DNA of 64,000 nucleotides, taken from Piscicola geometra (Eukaryota; Annelida; Clitellata; Hirudinida; Piscicolidae). Made by a program: the position numbers and the translations under genes. The notes below the pieces were generated by a model. The model made no database searches, was not told the origin of the DNA, and saw nothing but the letters and a program-made list of their open reading frames with translations. Where the stretch lies: positions 6,690,645 through 6,754,644 of the forward strand of contig OX030956.1 of NCBI GenBank assembly GCA_943735955.1, written 5' to 3'. Positions within the stretch are counted from its first letter, which is position 1; the number at the start of each line of letters is the position of its first letter. Of this stretch, positions 25,737-34,873 are shown piece by piece.

Positions 25737-26042
25737 AAAACGCCATTTTGCTCATTTGAATATAGTCGAAAAAGGTTGTTACAAGACGGTAATTTAGATG
25801 AAAACTATGCAATTTATTTAAATAAAAAAAGAAGTTCAAAGAATAAACACTTATTGTTTTTATTATTATTTTTATTATAACGATCTCTGGTGAGCAGCTG
25901 CCATATCGCTTTAATCACCGATACATTTTCAGAATAAACGGTTTTGGGTATTCTATTTTTTACATTTAAACTTTAATTAATAATTAAATAATATTAATTT
26001 GATTATTTTATTGAATGTTGTTTGTTTTTAGTCTGCTGAAGA

Positions 26043-26186
26043 ATGGCCACAGCGAACTACTTGAGCTTCAATAACAAAGGAGAAACCAGCCACAGCAACA
26101 ACAGTTTCAGTCCTGACAAGAACTTCTTCTACACCTCCGGTCGCACCCTCAACACCAGTTCCAAAACGTTGATGAAGATTTCGTGA
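26043..26186 (+). CDS. Possible exon of unknown gene (47-residue ORF)
   Basis: An acceptor-like TTTTTAG (ends near 26030) is followed by ATG at 26043 and a frame rich in Ser and Asn (TANYLSFNNKGETSHSNNS, KNFFYTSGRTLN) that ends at TGA 26184-26186. Its composition looks coding compared with the AT-rich surroundings. It could be a terminal exon of an unrecognised gene or chance. No domain is recognised. Confidence 0.25.
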   Translation: MATANYLSFNNKGETSHSNNSFSPDKNFFYTSGRTLNTSSKTLMKIS

Positions 26187-26336
26187 GAATTATGAGGATA
26201 TGATGACGACGATGCTGTAGTAAGAATGATAATACTGAAGGGGTGGTGGCGGTGCTGTGGTGATGTATTGGTAATGATTGAGATGCTGCGGCGTTGAGGA
26301 TGATGGTGATGTTTGATGTAAAGGGTGCTTCAATTG

Positions 26337-26590
26337 GGGAGCGGAGATGGCTTAGATGGTAGACGTCGGACTTGCAACTTAAAGGTTGCCTGTTCGAATC
26401 CCTGATAGGCAACCGTGAACTATCATATACCTAGTGTATATGATGCGGTGTTTGCGACGTATACATTGAAAGATGTGTACTACGTGTGGAGTGGCGCCTC
26501 GGCGCATAAGAACCATGGTTCCTAGAGCCATTGTAACATGGCCTGCGTCTGTCAGGATGTGAACAGTATAGACCAAAAAAAATTGATTAT
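26337..26590 (+). mobile_element. tRNA-derived SINE
   Basis: The head carries a Pol III A box TGGCTTAGATGG (26348-26359) and B box CTGTTCGAATCC (26390-26401), with 30 bp between them as in tRNA genes. It does not fold as an intact tRNA. A body of about 170 bp follows and ends in an A-rich run then TTGATTATTAAG. The minus-strand frames over it have no coding support. Confidence 0.75.
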
Positions 26591-26685
26591 TAAGAATTTT
26601 TTTTTCCGTTAAATTTATTTATATATTTAATTCATCGGACTTATAGATGGTTCAATAAATTTTTGTGAAACAATTTCATTGGAAA

Positions 26686-26845
26686 GCGCCTTAGAATTTG
26701 ATAAAAAGCGCTATAGAAATAAACTTGATTTATTGATTAAAATGTTTTCACCCGCTGAGCTACCCCAGCTCTCATTTGCATATTTCTTTCAATCAATCAA
26801 AGTATTTATAGAGCGCTTTCTCAAATTCCAAAGGCATTTTCAATT
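26686..26845. repeat. Inverted SINE-tail / tRNA-head fragments
   Basis: The 26690-26735 segment ends AAAGCGCTATAGAAATAAAC, a tail type found in many animal SINE/LINE families. Its counterpart on the other strand ends at 26797-26835 (AAAGCGCTCTATAAATAC in reverse complement). Between them, the reverse complement of 26752-26775 reads AGCTGGGGTAGCTCAGCGGG, a tRNA 5'-half with an A box. The whole looks like two SINE fragments fused tail to head in opposite orientations. Confidence 0.5.
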
Positions 26846-27154
26846 ACTTTGTTTAATAAAACAGTTTTAAAACCTATGAGAAAATATATTTATGTGTATA
26901 TATATAAATTTAAAAGAAAATAAAATTAGTTTAATAATGAATGTAACAACCCTTCACATCTAACATCACCCATATTACAATCATCATCATAGGCACAGGG
27001 TTAGGATTAATGAAATGAAGTAGTAACTTTTTAATAGAGAATAATAATTTTTCTATGAAAAAAACGTTCAAAATATGGGCTAAGAAAAAATGGCATGGTG
27101 AAGCACCATTGATGGTATGAAAAAGAGTTGTGAACAGAATGGTTTTCATTGTGA
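26846..27154. other. Flank left of the Merlin element
   Basis: AT-rich sequence without a recognised gene. It includes GGCACAGGGTTAGGATTAAT-like sequence and ends at the 8-bp Merlin target duplication. Confidence 0.4.
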
Positions 27155-27162
27155 GCAAATAA
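27155..27162. repeat. Merlin target-site duplication, left copy
   Basis: GCAAATAA, identical to 32620-32627 on the other side of the element. Eight bp is the expected length for Merlin elements. Confidence 0.85.
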
Positions 27163-27270
27163 GGATGTTCTCGATTGGAGACCCCCGCCTTCATACAAAC
27201 ATATACTCATATAGTTTGATTGGCCCAGCGTTGATTAGTATGCATGCATTTGATTGGTCCACCAAACATA
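27163..27270 (+). repeat. Merlin left terminal inverted repeat
   Basis: Matches the reverse complement of about 32512-32619 with small indels. The conserved core is GAGACCCCCGCCTTCATACA and GTTTGATTGGCCCAGCGTT. Confidence 0.85.
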
Positions 27271-27332
27271 AAATGCACATACACACAAGCACACATTTAT
27301 AACAATTATTAAAGACAAGTTTCCAATGTTTA

Positions 27333-27567
27333 AATAGCTGTATGGTAATGCTAATAGGCAAAACAAAATAATTTAAATTTTGCCTATGACATTTAGTGCT
27401 CTGACCGATATTATGCAACAACTTTTTTATTGAAAAATTTCACATAATATTTTGTAATTTATTAAAATGTTTTACTAGTAATATGATGAAAAATATATTA
27501 TAAATTTGAAATATTCTATTTTGCCTGTTAGCATTACCGTTTTTTTACCAGACAGCTATTTCCAAAC
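27333..27567. repeat. Inverted repeat upstream of Merlin transposase start
   Basis: AATAGCTGTATGGTAATGCT at about 27336 is mirrored at about 27525-27563 (reverse complement AATAGCTGTCTGGTAAA...GGTAATGCTAACAGG). The arms are about 40 bp, enclosing about 150 bp. It may be a small MITE or a subterminal hairpin of the Merlin element. Confidence 0.55.
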
Positions 27568-27595
27568 TTCTGCTGACTCACGAATTTGACTGAAA

Positions 27596-27847
27596 ATGAA
27601 TCTTGCTATTATTGACTCTTACGACAAAGAGATGTCAGTTGCTTTTCTGCAAAATCAAGGAATTCTTCATCAAAAACGTTTGTGTGATAAAAGCCACCAG
27701 ATGATCCTCTCAGTTTCAAAAGGTGTCTGGAGGTGTCGAAAAAAAGAATGCAATAAAGAGATAAGCATCGGAAAAGGAACCTGGTTAGAAAAGACTAGGT
27801 TAGAATTTGAAGTAATAATAAAATTAATTTACTGCTGGTCTATAAAC
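27596..27847 (+). pseudogene. Merlin transposase, N-terminal part (broken by insertion)
   Basis: ATG at 27596 opens 84 codons up to the foldback insertion. It contains a zinc-ribbon-like segment (RLCDKSHQMILSVSKGVWRC then RKKECNKEISIGKGTWLEKT) and ends IIKLIYCWSIN, the helical region before the DDE core in this family. After 27847 the frame runs into the foldback arm and adds unrelated Lys/Ser-rich residues to a stop at 27982. No stop or frameshift lies inside the genuine part. The other part is at 30829-31443. Confidence 0.85.
27839..27847. repeat. Foldback target-site duplication, left copy
   Basis: TCTATAAAC, identical to 30820-30828. Dropping one copy with the insertion puts the two transposase halves in one frame, which identifies it as the insertion footprint. 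Confidence 0.92.
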
Positions 27848-28234
27848 GGATGTAGGATAAAAGGCCTCTCGGAGAAAAAGCCTTCGGATAAAATACCTTC
27901 TACAAAAAGCCTCCCGGAAAAAATACCTCCTGGAGAAAAAGTCTCTTGGAGAAAAAGCCTCCTTGTTAATATTTTAGAATAAATAAAACGGACTTTTTAT
28001 ATAAAAAACGGATTTTTTAGAAACAAATTCGTATCACAATTTTAAATAAATAAAACAAACTATATTTTTTTAAAATTACATAATTAAAACGAACTATAAT
28101 TATAACTATAACGGACTTTATTTTTTTAATAGATTTGTTTCACAATTTTAAATAAATAAAACGGACTATATTTTTAAAAAATACATAATTAAAACGAACT
28201 TTAATTTATCAAATACAATAAAAATTATTGGTAA

Positions 28235-28935
28235 ACGGATAAAAAGTCTTCAGGATAAAAAGTCTTCAGGATAAAAAGTCTTCAGAATAAAAAGTCTTCA
28301 GAATAAAAAGTCTTCAGGATAAAAAGTCTTCAGGATAAAAACTCTTCAGGATAAAAAGTCTTCAGGATAAAAAGTCTTCAGGATAAAAAGTCTTCAGGAT
28401 AAAGTCTTCAGGATAAAAAGTTTTCAGTATAAAAAGCCTTCAGAATAAAATGTTTTCAGGATAAAAAATCTTCAGGATAAAATGTCTTCAGGATAAAAAG
28501 TCTTCAGAATAAAAAGTCTTCAAGATAAAAAGTTTTCAGGAAAAAAAGCCTTCAGAAGAAGATGTCTTCAGGATAAAAAGTCTTCAGGATAAAAAGTCTT
28601 CAGGATAAAAAGTCTTCAGGATAAAAAGTCTTCAGGATAAAAAGTCTTCAGGATAAAAAGTCTTCAGGATAAAAAGTCTTCAGGATAAAAAATCTTCAGG
28701 ATAAAAAGTCTTCAGGATAAAAAGTCATCAGGATAAAAAGTTTTCAGGATAAAAAGTCTTCAGAATAAAAAGTCTTCAGGATAAAGTCTTCAGGATAACA
28801 AGTTTTCAGTATAAAAAGCCTTCAGAATACAATGTTTTCAGGATAAAAAATCTTCAGGATAAAATGTCTTCAGGATAAAAAGTCTTCAGGATAAAAAGTC
28901 TTCAGGATAAAAAGTCTTTAGGATAAAAAGTTTTG
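28235..28935 (+). repeat. 16-bp array, left foldback arm
   Basis: About 43 copies of GATAAAAAGTCTTCAG with variants (TTTTCAG, GCCTTCAG, AATGTTTTCAG, shortened spacers). Some variant blocks recur in the same order (near 28400-28470 and 28780-28860), showing multi-unit duplication. Confidence 0.95.
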
Positions 28936-29319
28936 AGAATTTTTTTTTATAAATTAAATTTCAAGAAAAAATACGTGATTAATACGTTATCCTTAAAACT
29001 TAAAAAATAAAATGTGATACTTTTATCTAATTTTTTCGTTCAATCTCGAAATAGCATTTGAATAAATTTGACTTGGCTGTTGTTGTTTCGTCACTTTAAC
29101 CATAAGGAAATAATGTTTAAGAAAGAATACGTGATCGTTAAATCTAAAAGATTGGAATTTCATACTTTCATCTAACGTTTGCTCACTTTTTTTTCAGTCT
29201 GGAAATAGTATTTGAATAAATTTGACTGGGTTGTTGATTCTTCACTTTAATCATTAAGTTTTCTGCTGGTTCTCGATCGTGATTATTTTTCCTTCAAAAT
29301 TAATTTTTGAAGATTTTTT
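28936..29319. repeat. Foldback loop with an internal direct repeat
   Basis: Two diverged copies of about 130 bp (near 28965 and 29120) share AAGAAAGAATACGTGAT, TACTTTCATCTAA and GGAAATAGTATTTGAATAAA then TTTGACT. No open frame of interest. Confidence 0.7.
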
Positions 29320-30485
29320 TCCTGAAGACTTTTTATCCTGAAGACTTTTTATTCTAAAGAATTTTTATCCTGAAGACATTTTTTTGAAGGCTTTTTATCC
29401 TGAAGACTTTTTATCCTGAAGACTTTTTATCCTGAAGACTTTTTATCCTGAAGACTTTTTATCTTGAAGACTTTTTATTCTAAAGAATTTTTATCCTGAA
29501 GACATTTTTTTTGAAGGCTTTTTATCCTGAAGACTTTTTATCCTGAAGACTTTTTATCCTGAAGACTTTTTATTCTAAAGAATTTTTATCCTGAAGACAT
29601 TTTTTTTGAAGGCTTTTTATCCTGAAGACTTTTTATCCTGAAGACTTTTTATCCTGAAGACTTTTTATCCTGAAGACTTTTTATCCTGAAGACTTTTTAT
29701 CCTGAAGACTTTTTATCCTGAAGACTTTTTATCCTGAAGACTTTTTATCCTGAAGACTTTCTATCCTGAAGACTTTTTATCCTGAAGACTTTTTATCCTG
29801 AAGACTTTTTATCCTGAAGATTTTTTATCCTGAAGACTTTTTATCCTGAAAACTTTTTATCCTGAAGACTTTTTATTCTGAAGACTTTCTATCCTGAAGA
29901 CTTTTTATCCGGAAGACTTTTTATCCTGAAGACTTTTTATCTTGAAAAATTTTCATCCTGAAGACTTTTTATCCTGAAAACTTTTTATCCTGAAGACTTT
30001 TTATCCTGAAAACTTTTTATCCTGAAGACTTTTTATCCTGAAGACTTTTTATCCTGAAGACTTTTTATCCTGAAGACTTTTTATTCTGAAGATTTTTTAT
30101 CCTGAAGACTTTTTATTCTGAAGGCTTTTTATCTTAACAACTTTTTATCTTGAAGACTTTTTATCCTGAAGACTTTCTATCCTGAAGACTTTTTACTCTG
30201 AAGACTTTTTATCCTGAAGACTTTTTATCCTGAAGATTTTTTATCCTGAAGACTTTTTATCCTGAAAACTTTTTATCCTGAAGACTTTTTATCCTGAAGA
30301 CTTTTTATCCTGAAGACTTTTTATCTTAAAGACTTTTTATCCTGAAGACTTTTTATCCTGAAGACTTTTTATCCTGAAGATTTTTTATCCTGAAGACTTT
30401 TTATCCTGAAGACTTTTTATCCTGAAGACTTTTTATCCTGAAGACTTTTTATCTTGAAGACTTTTCATCCTGAAGACTTGTTATC
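29320..30485 (-). repeat. 16-bp array, right foldback arm
   Basis: About 72 copies of the same unit in reverse complement (CTGAAGACTTTTTATC). A multi-unit block including ATTCTAAAGAATTTTTATCC and GACATTTTTTTGAAGGC recurs three times between 29345 and 29615. The right array is longer than the left, so the arms are unequal. Confidence 0.95.
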
Positions 30486-30819
30486 CGTTTACCAATAATT
30501 TGTATTGTATTTGATAAATCGTTTTAGAATGTATTTTTTAAAAAATATAGTCCGTTTTATTTATTCAAAATTGTGAAACGAATCTATAAAAATCCTTTTT
30601 TTATATAAAAAGTCCGTTTTATTTATTTAAAATTGTGAAACGAATCTATAAAAATCCGTTTTTTTTATTAAAAGTCCGTTTTATTTATACTAAAATATTA
30701 ACAAGGAGGCTTTTTCTCCAAGAGACTTTTTCTCCAGAAGGTTTTTTCTCCGGGAGGCTTTTTGTAGAAGGTATTTTATCCGAAGGCTTTTTCTCCGAGA
30801 GGCTTTTTGTCCGTTCCCC

Positions 30820-30828
30820 TCTATAAAC
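30820..30828. repeat. Foldback target-site duplication, right copy
   Basis: TCTATAAAC; see the left copy at 27839-27847. Confidence 0.92.
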
Positions 30829-31443
30829 CAGCTCACGACGAAATTCTGCAAAGAAGAAATAGGCATAAACCACTGCACTGCTGCTGACTGGAGACGAAAT
30901 CTTCGCGAAGTCTGTGCCTGGCGACTACTGACTACACCAACGATTGTCGGCGGGCCCGGTCTTCATGTCGAGATCGATGAGACGCTCTTTGCTCGACGTA
31001 AGAACCACAAAGGGCGGGTTCTTCTTCAGCAATGGATATTCGGAGGGATCTGCAGGGAAACGAAAGAGGCCTTCATGTATGCAGTGCCTGATCGAACGGC
31101 CACCACCCTGCTGAAAACGATCGAGGCCTGCATCGCTCCAGGTTCAATTATCCTCTCTGATATGTGGAAATCATATCAGGGAATTGAAGGGCTACTAGGA
31201 ATGTCCTACACCCATCTCACTGTCAACCACAGCACCAACTTTGTTGACCCCGTCACAGCAGCTCATACCCAGACGGTTGAAAGTCTATGGAAGCAGCTGA
31301 TGCAGCAGAAAAAGCTGGAAAATGGGGTTGCGAGAACCCATATCGACAATTATTTAGTAGAGTTCTTGTGGAAGCACAAGAACAAAAATAATTACTTATT
31401 TTTCACCATTTTAAACGATATTAGCAAATTTGCCCTTGAATAA
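30829..31443 (+). pseudogene. Merlin transposase, C-terminal DDE part (broken by insertion)
   Basis: Continuous open frame of 204 codons to TAA 31441-31443, with no ATG of its own at the natural start. It begins in the helical region (KFCKEEIGINHCTAADWRRN, LREVCAW). The DDE core follows: first Asp in LHVEIDETLFARRKNHKG, QQWIFGGICRETKEAF, second Asp in GSIILSDMWKSYQGI, the family signature HLTVNHSTNFVDP, and the acidic residue near AHTQTVESLW. Together with 27596-27847 about 288 residues are present, a normal Merlin length. No stop, frameshift or missing catalytic residue is visible, so the foldback insertion is the only evident lesion. A methionine at 31075 lies inside the core and is not a real start. 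Confidence 0.88.
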
Positions 31444-32511
31444 TATTCTACTTTTACGGTTCACATAATATTTTTACATTTTTGTCTTTAACATTTTGAG
31501 TTTAATAAAGTGGTGAAAACTTAATTTTTAAAAGTTTAAACTTAATTGAAGGTAATAAAAACCTATTATTAAGAATTTCATGTAAAAGATAGTGCATCAA
31601 TTGTTTTTATTCTCGAAAACCATCCAACTGAGAAAGTATGTTCCTTCCTTATTGAATAAGGCTTCTTCATTCTCACTCATTAAACAACAACAAAATACAA
31701 AGGGCTAGAAGGGATTTGAGCTAAAGAAAACCAAGCACATTCCGTGTGTACCAGCAGAAGCAAGAGATCAGTTAAGAGAATGGAGCAGCCTATGACCTGT
31801 TGGGTTTTGAAGTGACTTGCCCTTTAACAGTGAAATAGGTCTTTTTTTTCAACATTATGACACTGTTCTATAATATTTTCAAACCCATTATCAACTTAAT
31901 TTAACCACCTATTTTGTATCATGGTAGCTGACATTGATAAAAATAAAACATGTCAGGACTATCCAAGAAGAAATATCTCACTGCTGATAGGCAAAAAAAA
32001 TACTTTAAAATTATGAAACATTTACCCACGTATTATTAGTAAAACATGCTGATGACTTTTTGTCCTCTGACCAATATGATGCCAACATTTTTTTAGTGAG
32101 CAATTTCACACAATATTTTTACATTTTTAACATATCGAGTTTAATAAAGTGGTAAAAACTTAATTTTTAAACGACTGTGAACAGATTTGAATTTGTTAAA
32201 GCTGCAAAGGATATGCTGCAAATTAGAGCAATAAATCATTTCGATGAAATTTGTTCGACTTTGATTGTTTCTATCTTTTTCATTCAGGTCATATTCTAGA
32301 AGTAAATAGGCCATAATTCTTGTTCATTTTACGATATATCTCGTATCAAATAGTTGCCGAAAGATTAATAAAAATATGGCCGCCTTTATTTATCATTATT
32401 TTCATGTCTTACATACATCAGCTGATATTAGTAAATAAACAGTGCCGTTAGCTATAAAATGTTAATCTTAAAGCTGCGTAATATATGTTTTAGTCATGTT
32501 TTTACCCAAGT
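31444..32511. other. Merlin 3' non-coding region
   Basis: AT-rich. It contains two copies of an 80-bp sequence (about 31460 and 32105). No second gene is supported; the plus-strand open frame at 32459-32704 runs through the terminal repeat and neighbouring SINE. Confidence 0.5.
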
Positions 32512-32619
32512 AGTGACCAATCAAAGTCATGCATATATTAACGCTGGGCCAATCAAACTACTTATAAATGTATGGGTATATGTTTGTATGAAGGCGGGGG
32601 TCTCTAAGCGAGAGCAACC
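32512..32619 (-). repeat. Merlin right terminal inverted repeat
   Basis: Reverse complement of the left terminal repeat at 27163-27270, with a few small indels. Confidence 0.85.
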
Positions 32620-32627
32620 GCAAATAA
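32620..32627. repeat. Merlin target-site duplication, right copy
   Basis: GCAAATAA, overlapping the start of an (AAT)n tract that forms the tail of the adjoining SINE. Confidence 0.82.
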
Positions 32628-32775
32628 TAATAATAATAATAATAATGAGTTTTATTATAGAGGATTACAACCCTAATGAGCTTGATGGGCACTATTTTGT
32701 ATAATAACTATTCTAACGATTTTAATCGAACACACCGCTAAGCCGCAAATTGTCAACCACACGGCCACCCGTTTT
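32624..32775 (-). mobile_element. tRNA-derived SINE with (ATT)n tail
   Basis: Read on the minus strand, a head with A-box-like TGGCCGTGTGGTTG and B-box-like GTGTTCGATT precedes a body containing GGTTGTAATCCTCTATAATA and an (ATT)n tail at 32624-32645. The GAGTTTTATTATAG-type 3' part is shared with the elements at 33776 and 39813. Confidence 0.6.
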
Positions 32776-32967
32776 TCGAATAACGATTTGAGAATTTAAT
32801 TATTTTAAATAGCTTCAAAAGAAAATCTGCACCCGTCTTCTTGTATCAATACTGATAGGCTTTTACAAGTTAAAATCAATTATGCGAAAGCAAACTCATC
32901 TAAATAAATAGATAAATTCAAAAGAAATAAACTTTAACAACGAATGAAGAAATAACCACAAAATCAT

Positions 32968-32975
32968 TATATAAG
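32968..32975 (+). promoter_or_regulatory. TATA box of the small secreted-protein gene
   Basis: TATATAAG lies 67 bp upstream of the ATG at 33042, a plausible distance for a TATA box with a short 5' UTR. It is the clearest core-promoter element in the window. Confidence 0.5.
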
Positions 32976-33041
32976 CTTGAACCTTACAATTGAGAATCAT
33001 CCAATTTTCATTCTTCTTCATTGAGAAACTTTAACGTTACA

Positions 33042-33486
33042 ATGAAGTGTCTGGTTGCTTTTGCTCTCATCTCATGTCTGATGCAGCACTATGCTACATG
33101 CCAAATTGAAACTTTTGAAGAGTTCGTAGCAAAAAGTAAACTACCTTTTCATTCCTAAAAATATCCGAAAATAAATGTTTAATCATACCATGTTTTAAAT
33201 AAGAGATTAATGATTTAAGATTCATTTGAAATCAGCTTTATCTATCATTCAAATTTCAAAAACATTCAAAGATTATGTAGTGTATCATGGCAGAAATGTA
33301 GAAGGTCCCGGCGAGGGTATGAATTGCGATGGTGTCTTGCGTACTTGCAAAGATAGAGGATGTGGTGGATGCTATGCCGCTTCCTGGTTCAACCCCACCA
33401 ATGGCGACAGACATTGTGCCTTATTTACAGAATATCAACCCATGAAGTACTTTGATAATTGCAGAACATATGTTCTGAAATGTTAA
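33042..33486 (+). CDS. Small secreted cysteine-rich protein, PAN/Apple-like
   Basis: Two exons, 33042-33135 and 33236-33486, join in phase 1 (donor A|GTAAAC, acceptor AAATCAG|CT), giving 114 residues. The first 20 residues, MKCLVAFALISCLMQHYATC, form a signal peptide. The mature part contains GMNCDGVLRTCKDRGCGGCY, AASWFNPTNGDRHCALF and YFDNCRTYVLKC. The order C-x5-C, C-x2-C, an aromatic-Phe-Asn-Pro strand, His-Cys-x-Leu-Phe, then Cys, resembles a PAN/Apple domain. That assignment is tentative and the ligand is unknown. A TATA box and short UTR suggest a compact, strongly expressed gene. The gene lies just right of the SINE and Merlin cluster. Confidence 0.7.
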
Positions 33487-34873
33487 ATTACAGTGATTAC
33501 TAATATTGAGCTTATTCATTCATAAAAAAATGATTTTCACTTAAATATATTTTATTAGTTATTAAATAGTTTACAGAAATTATAAATTATGACTTAAAAA
33601 TAAAATATTTACCTATATAACTTTTTTCAGTAATATACTTATGTTAATGTTTTTTTGATTTCTTGAATAAACTGCAAAGAATACTTTGTTCCTTAAAAGC
33701 CAGATTTTATCAATTCGTAGAAAGGTTTAACTGAAAAAACTCAAATACTTAATTATAATAAAGTTATTTATAATAATAACGAGTTTTATTATAGTGGCGT
33801 ATAACCCAAAGGGCTTTTAGGCCATTTAGGCTGTGAATTTTCATTTGCGCATATGGGTTACAAGGGTATCAGTTGCACTTGAACCTAGAACCCTTAATCA
33901 TTGGTCAAGCCGAGAGTTGTTACACACTCAGCTACCAGTTCATACATTGTACGTACTACGTAGATAACTGTCATGGTCTGATACCGAAAAAATATAGCCG
34001 AGAAATCTATATTTAAAAGGGTAACGTTGAATGAAAAAATTGTCATGGCAAAAAGCCTTTGGACTGTAGACATTTTCCGCTAAAACTGCGAAAAAATCCA
34101 ACAACGAAACTCGCTTCGACGGCCCTTAAATAGACTTCAAAGACTTGAGTTGATTATCTCTTTTCCAAGACTTGTTGCCACCAGTTTTGTGACAGAACGC
34201 GCTAATTGGAGCGGAACGAGTTTCAATTCTTGGAGCGCATGCTGGAACGGTCCAGTATTGTCTCCCTGGAACGCAGAACAGGAAATTGATGTTGTTTATG
34301 ATGGAATATAAACTAATTTCAAGCTCCAAATTTTCGTTCCAATCGTTAAAACATTTTTTATGCAAACCGTTTTGCTTCTTCTCAAGCTGATTATTGGTCT
34401 GGCGTTCTGACTGTCAAATAACTTTGCATTTATTTAAAAAAATCTCTTACGTAACTCACAAATCGACAACTATCTATATTATACTATAATATAGATAATT
34501 TATAGACTATATATATTGACTACTGTTGCAGCAATTCAATAATGGCACAACCATCAAAACTTAAAACTATTTCAGTTTTATATATTTTAAAAAATAAATA
34601 TAATAATTTTTACAGATTTAATTAGCATAAATTGATAAATTTAAAAATGTTTTATTTTTCATCAAATCGTAAGTATTTTTTCAATATCTCAATCTAAGTA
34701 ACTGGTAGAGAAAGTTTTCATTACACAAGTTGTTTTATTTTTACATACTTTATAGCTTTATGCTTTTGTAAGACCTAAACCTATATTTAAAAAAATTGTT
34801 TTAATTTGATAGAAAAATGCATTAAATTTTTCAAAAAATGTGATAGAAAAATTCAATAATTTTTTTTTCAAAT
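33487..34873. other. Intergenic region with one SINE
   Basis: Apart from the SINE at 33776-33965, the sequence is AT-rich. A minus-strand open frame at 34126-34365 contains CVPGRQYWTVPACAP and KTGGNKSWKRDNQ. It might be a transposon scrap, but I recognise no domain. Confidence 0.4.
33776..33965 (-). mobile_element. tRNA-derived SINE, (ATT)n tail family
   Basis: On the minus strand the tRNA-like head (TAGCTGAGTGTGTAACAACT, then TCTAGGTTCAAGTGCAACTG as B box) is followed by a body with TAACCC...CGCAAATGAAAA, GGCCTAAAAGCCCTTTGGGT, and a tail of TTATTATT. It is the same family as 39813-39980 and 57105-57285. Confidence 0.75.

Larger units (their letters stand above)
27848..30819. mobile_element. 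Non-autonomous foldback element with satellite-bearing inverted arms
   Basis: A 2,972-bp insertion within the Merlin transposase gene. Both outer arms carry the same complex sequence in opposite orientation: GCCTCTCGGAGAAAAAGCCT, CTTCTACAAAAAGCCTCCCG, CTTGGAGAAAAAGCCTCCTT, then AAACGGACT-rich parts and ATTATTGGTAAACGGATAA. Internal to these are oppositely oriented arrays of the 16-bp unit GATAAAAAGTCTTCAG (left about 28235-28935, right about 29320-30485). A loop of about 390 bp separates them. There is no transposase. The 9-bp target duplication and modular arms fit FB/MULE-type foldback elements (family knowledge); the superfamily call is inference. Confidence 0.88.
27163..32619 (+). mobile_element. 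Merlin-superfamily DNA transposon, interrupted by a foldback element
   Basis: The element is bounded by terminal inverted repeats of about 105 bp. The left end starts GGATGTTCTCGATTGGAGAC and the right end, reverse complemented, starts GGTTGCTCTCGCTTAGAGAC. Both continue CCCCGCCTTCATACAAACAT and share GTTTGATTGGCCCAGCGTT. An 8-bp duplication GCAAATAA flanks both ends. Without the inner insertion it is about 2.5 kb. It encodes an ISXO2/IS1016-like DDE transposase split into 27596-27847 and 30829-31443. The right non-coding part has a tandem-like duplication (TTCACATAATATTTTTAC to GTTTAATAAAGTGGT at about 31460-31535 and 32105-32165), and a related piece lies at 27420-27460. Confidence 0.9.

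Noticed and set aside
25398..25839. Poly-Tyr and poly-Ser frames
   Set aside because: (CTA)n microsatellite translation.
26752..26775. tRNA gene
   Set aside because: Only a 5' half with an A box is present; no anticodon arm, B box or acceptor pairing follows.
28235..30485. Possible CRISPR-like array
   Set aside because: The 16-bp units are contiguous with no unique spacers, occur in inverted arms, and lie in an animal foldback element.
30635..30878. Three small ORFs of about 62 codons on both strands
   Set aside because: They are translations of the foldback outer arm and the start of the interrupted Merlin transposase; the same peptides appear at 27870-27982 from the mirrored arm.
34126..34365. 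79-codon minus-strand ORF
   Set aside because: No recognisable domain, splice context or partner exon; kept only as a possible transposon scrap.
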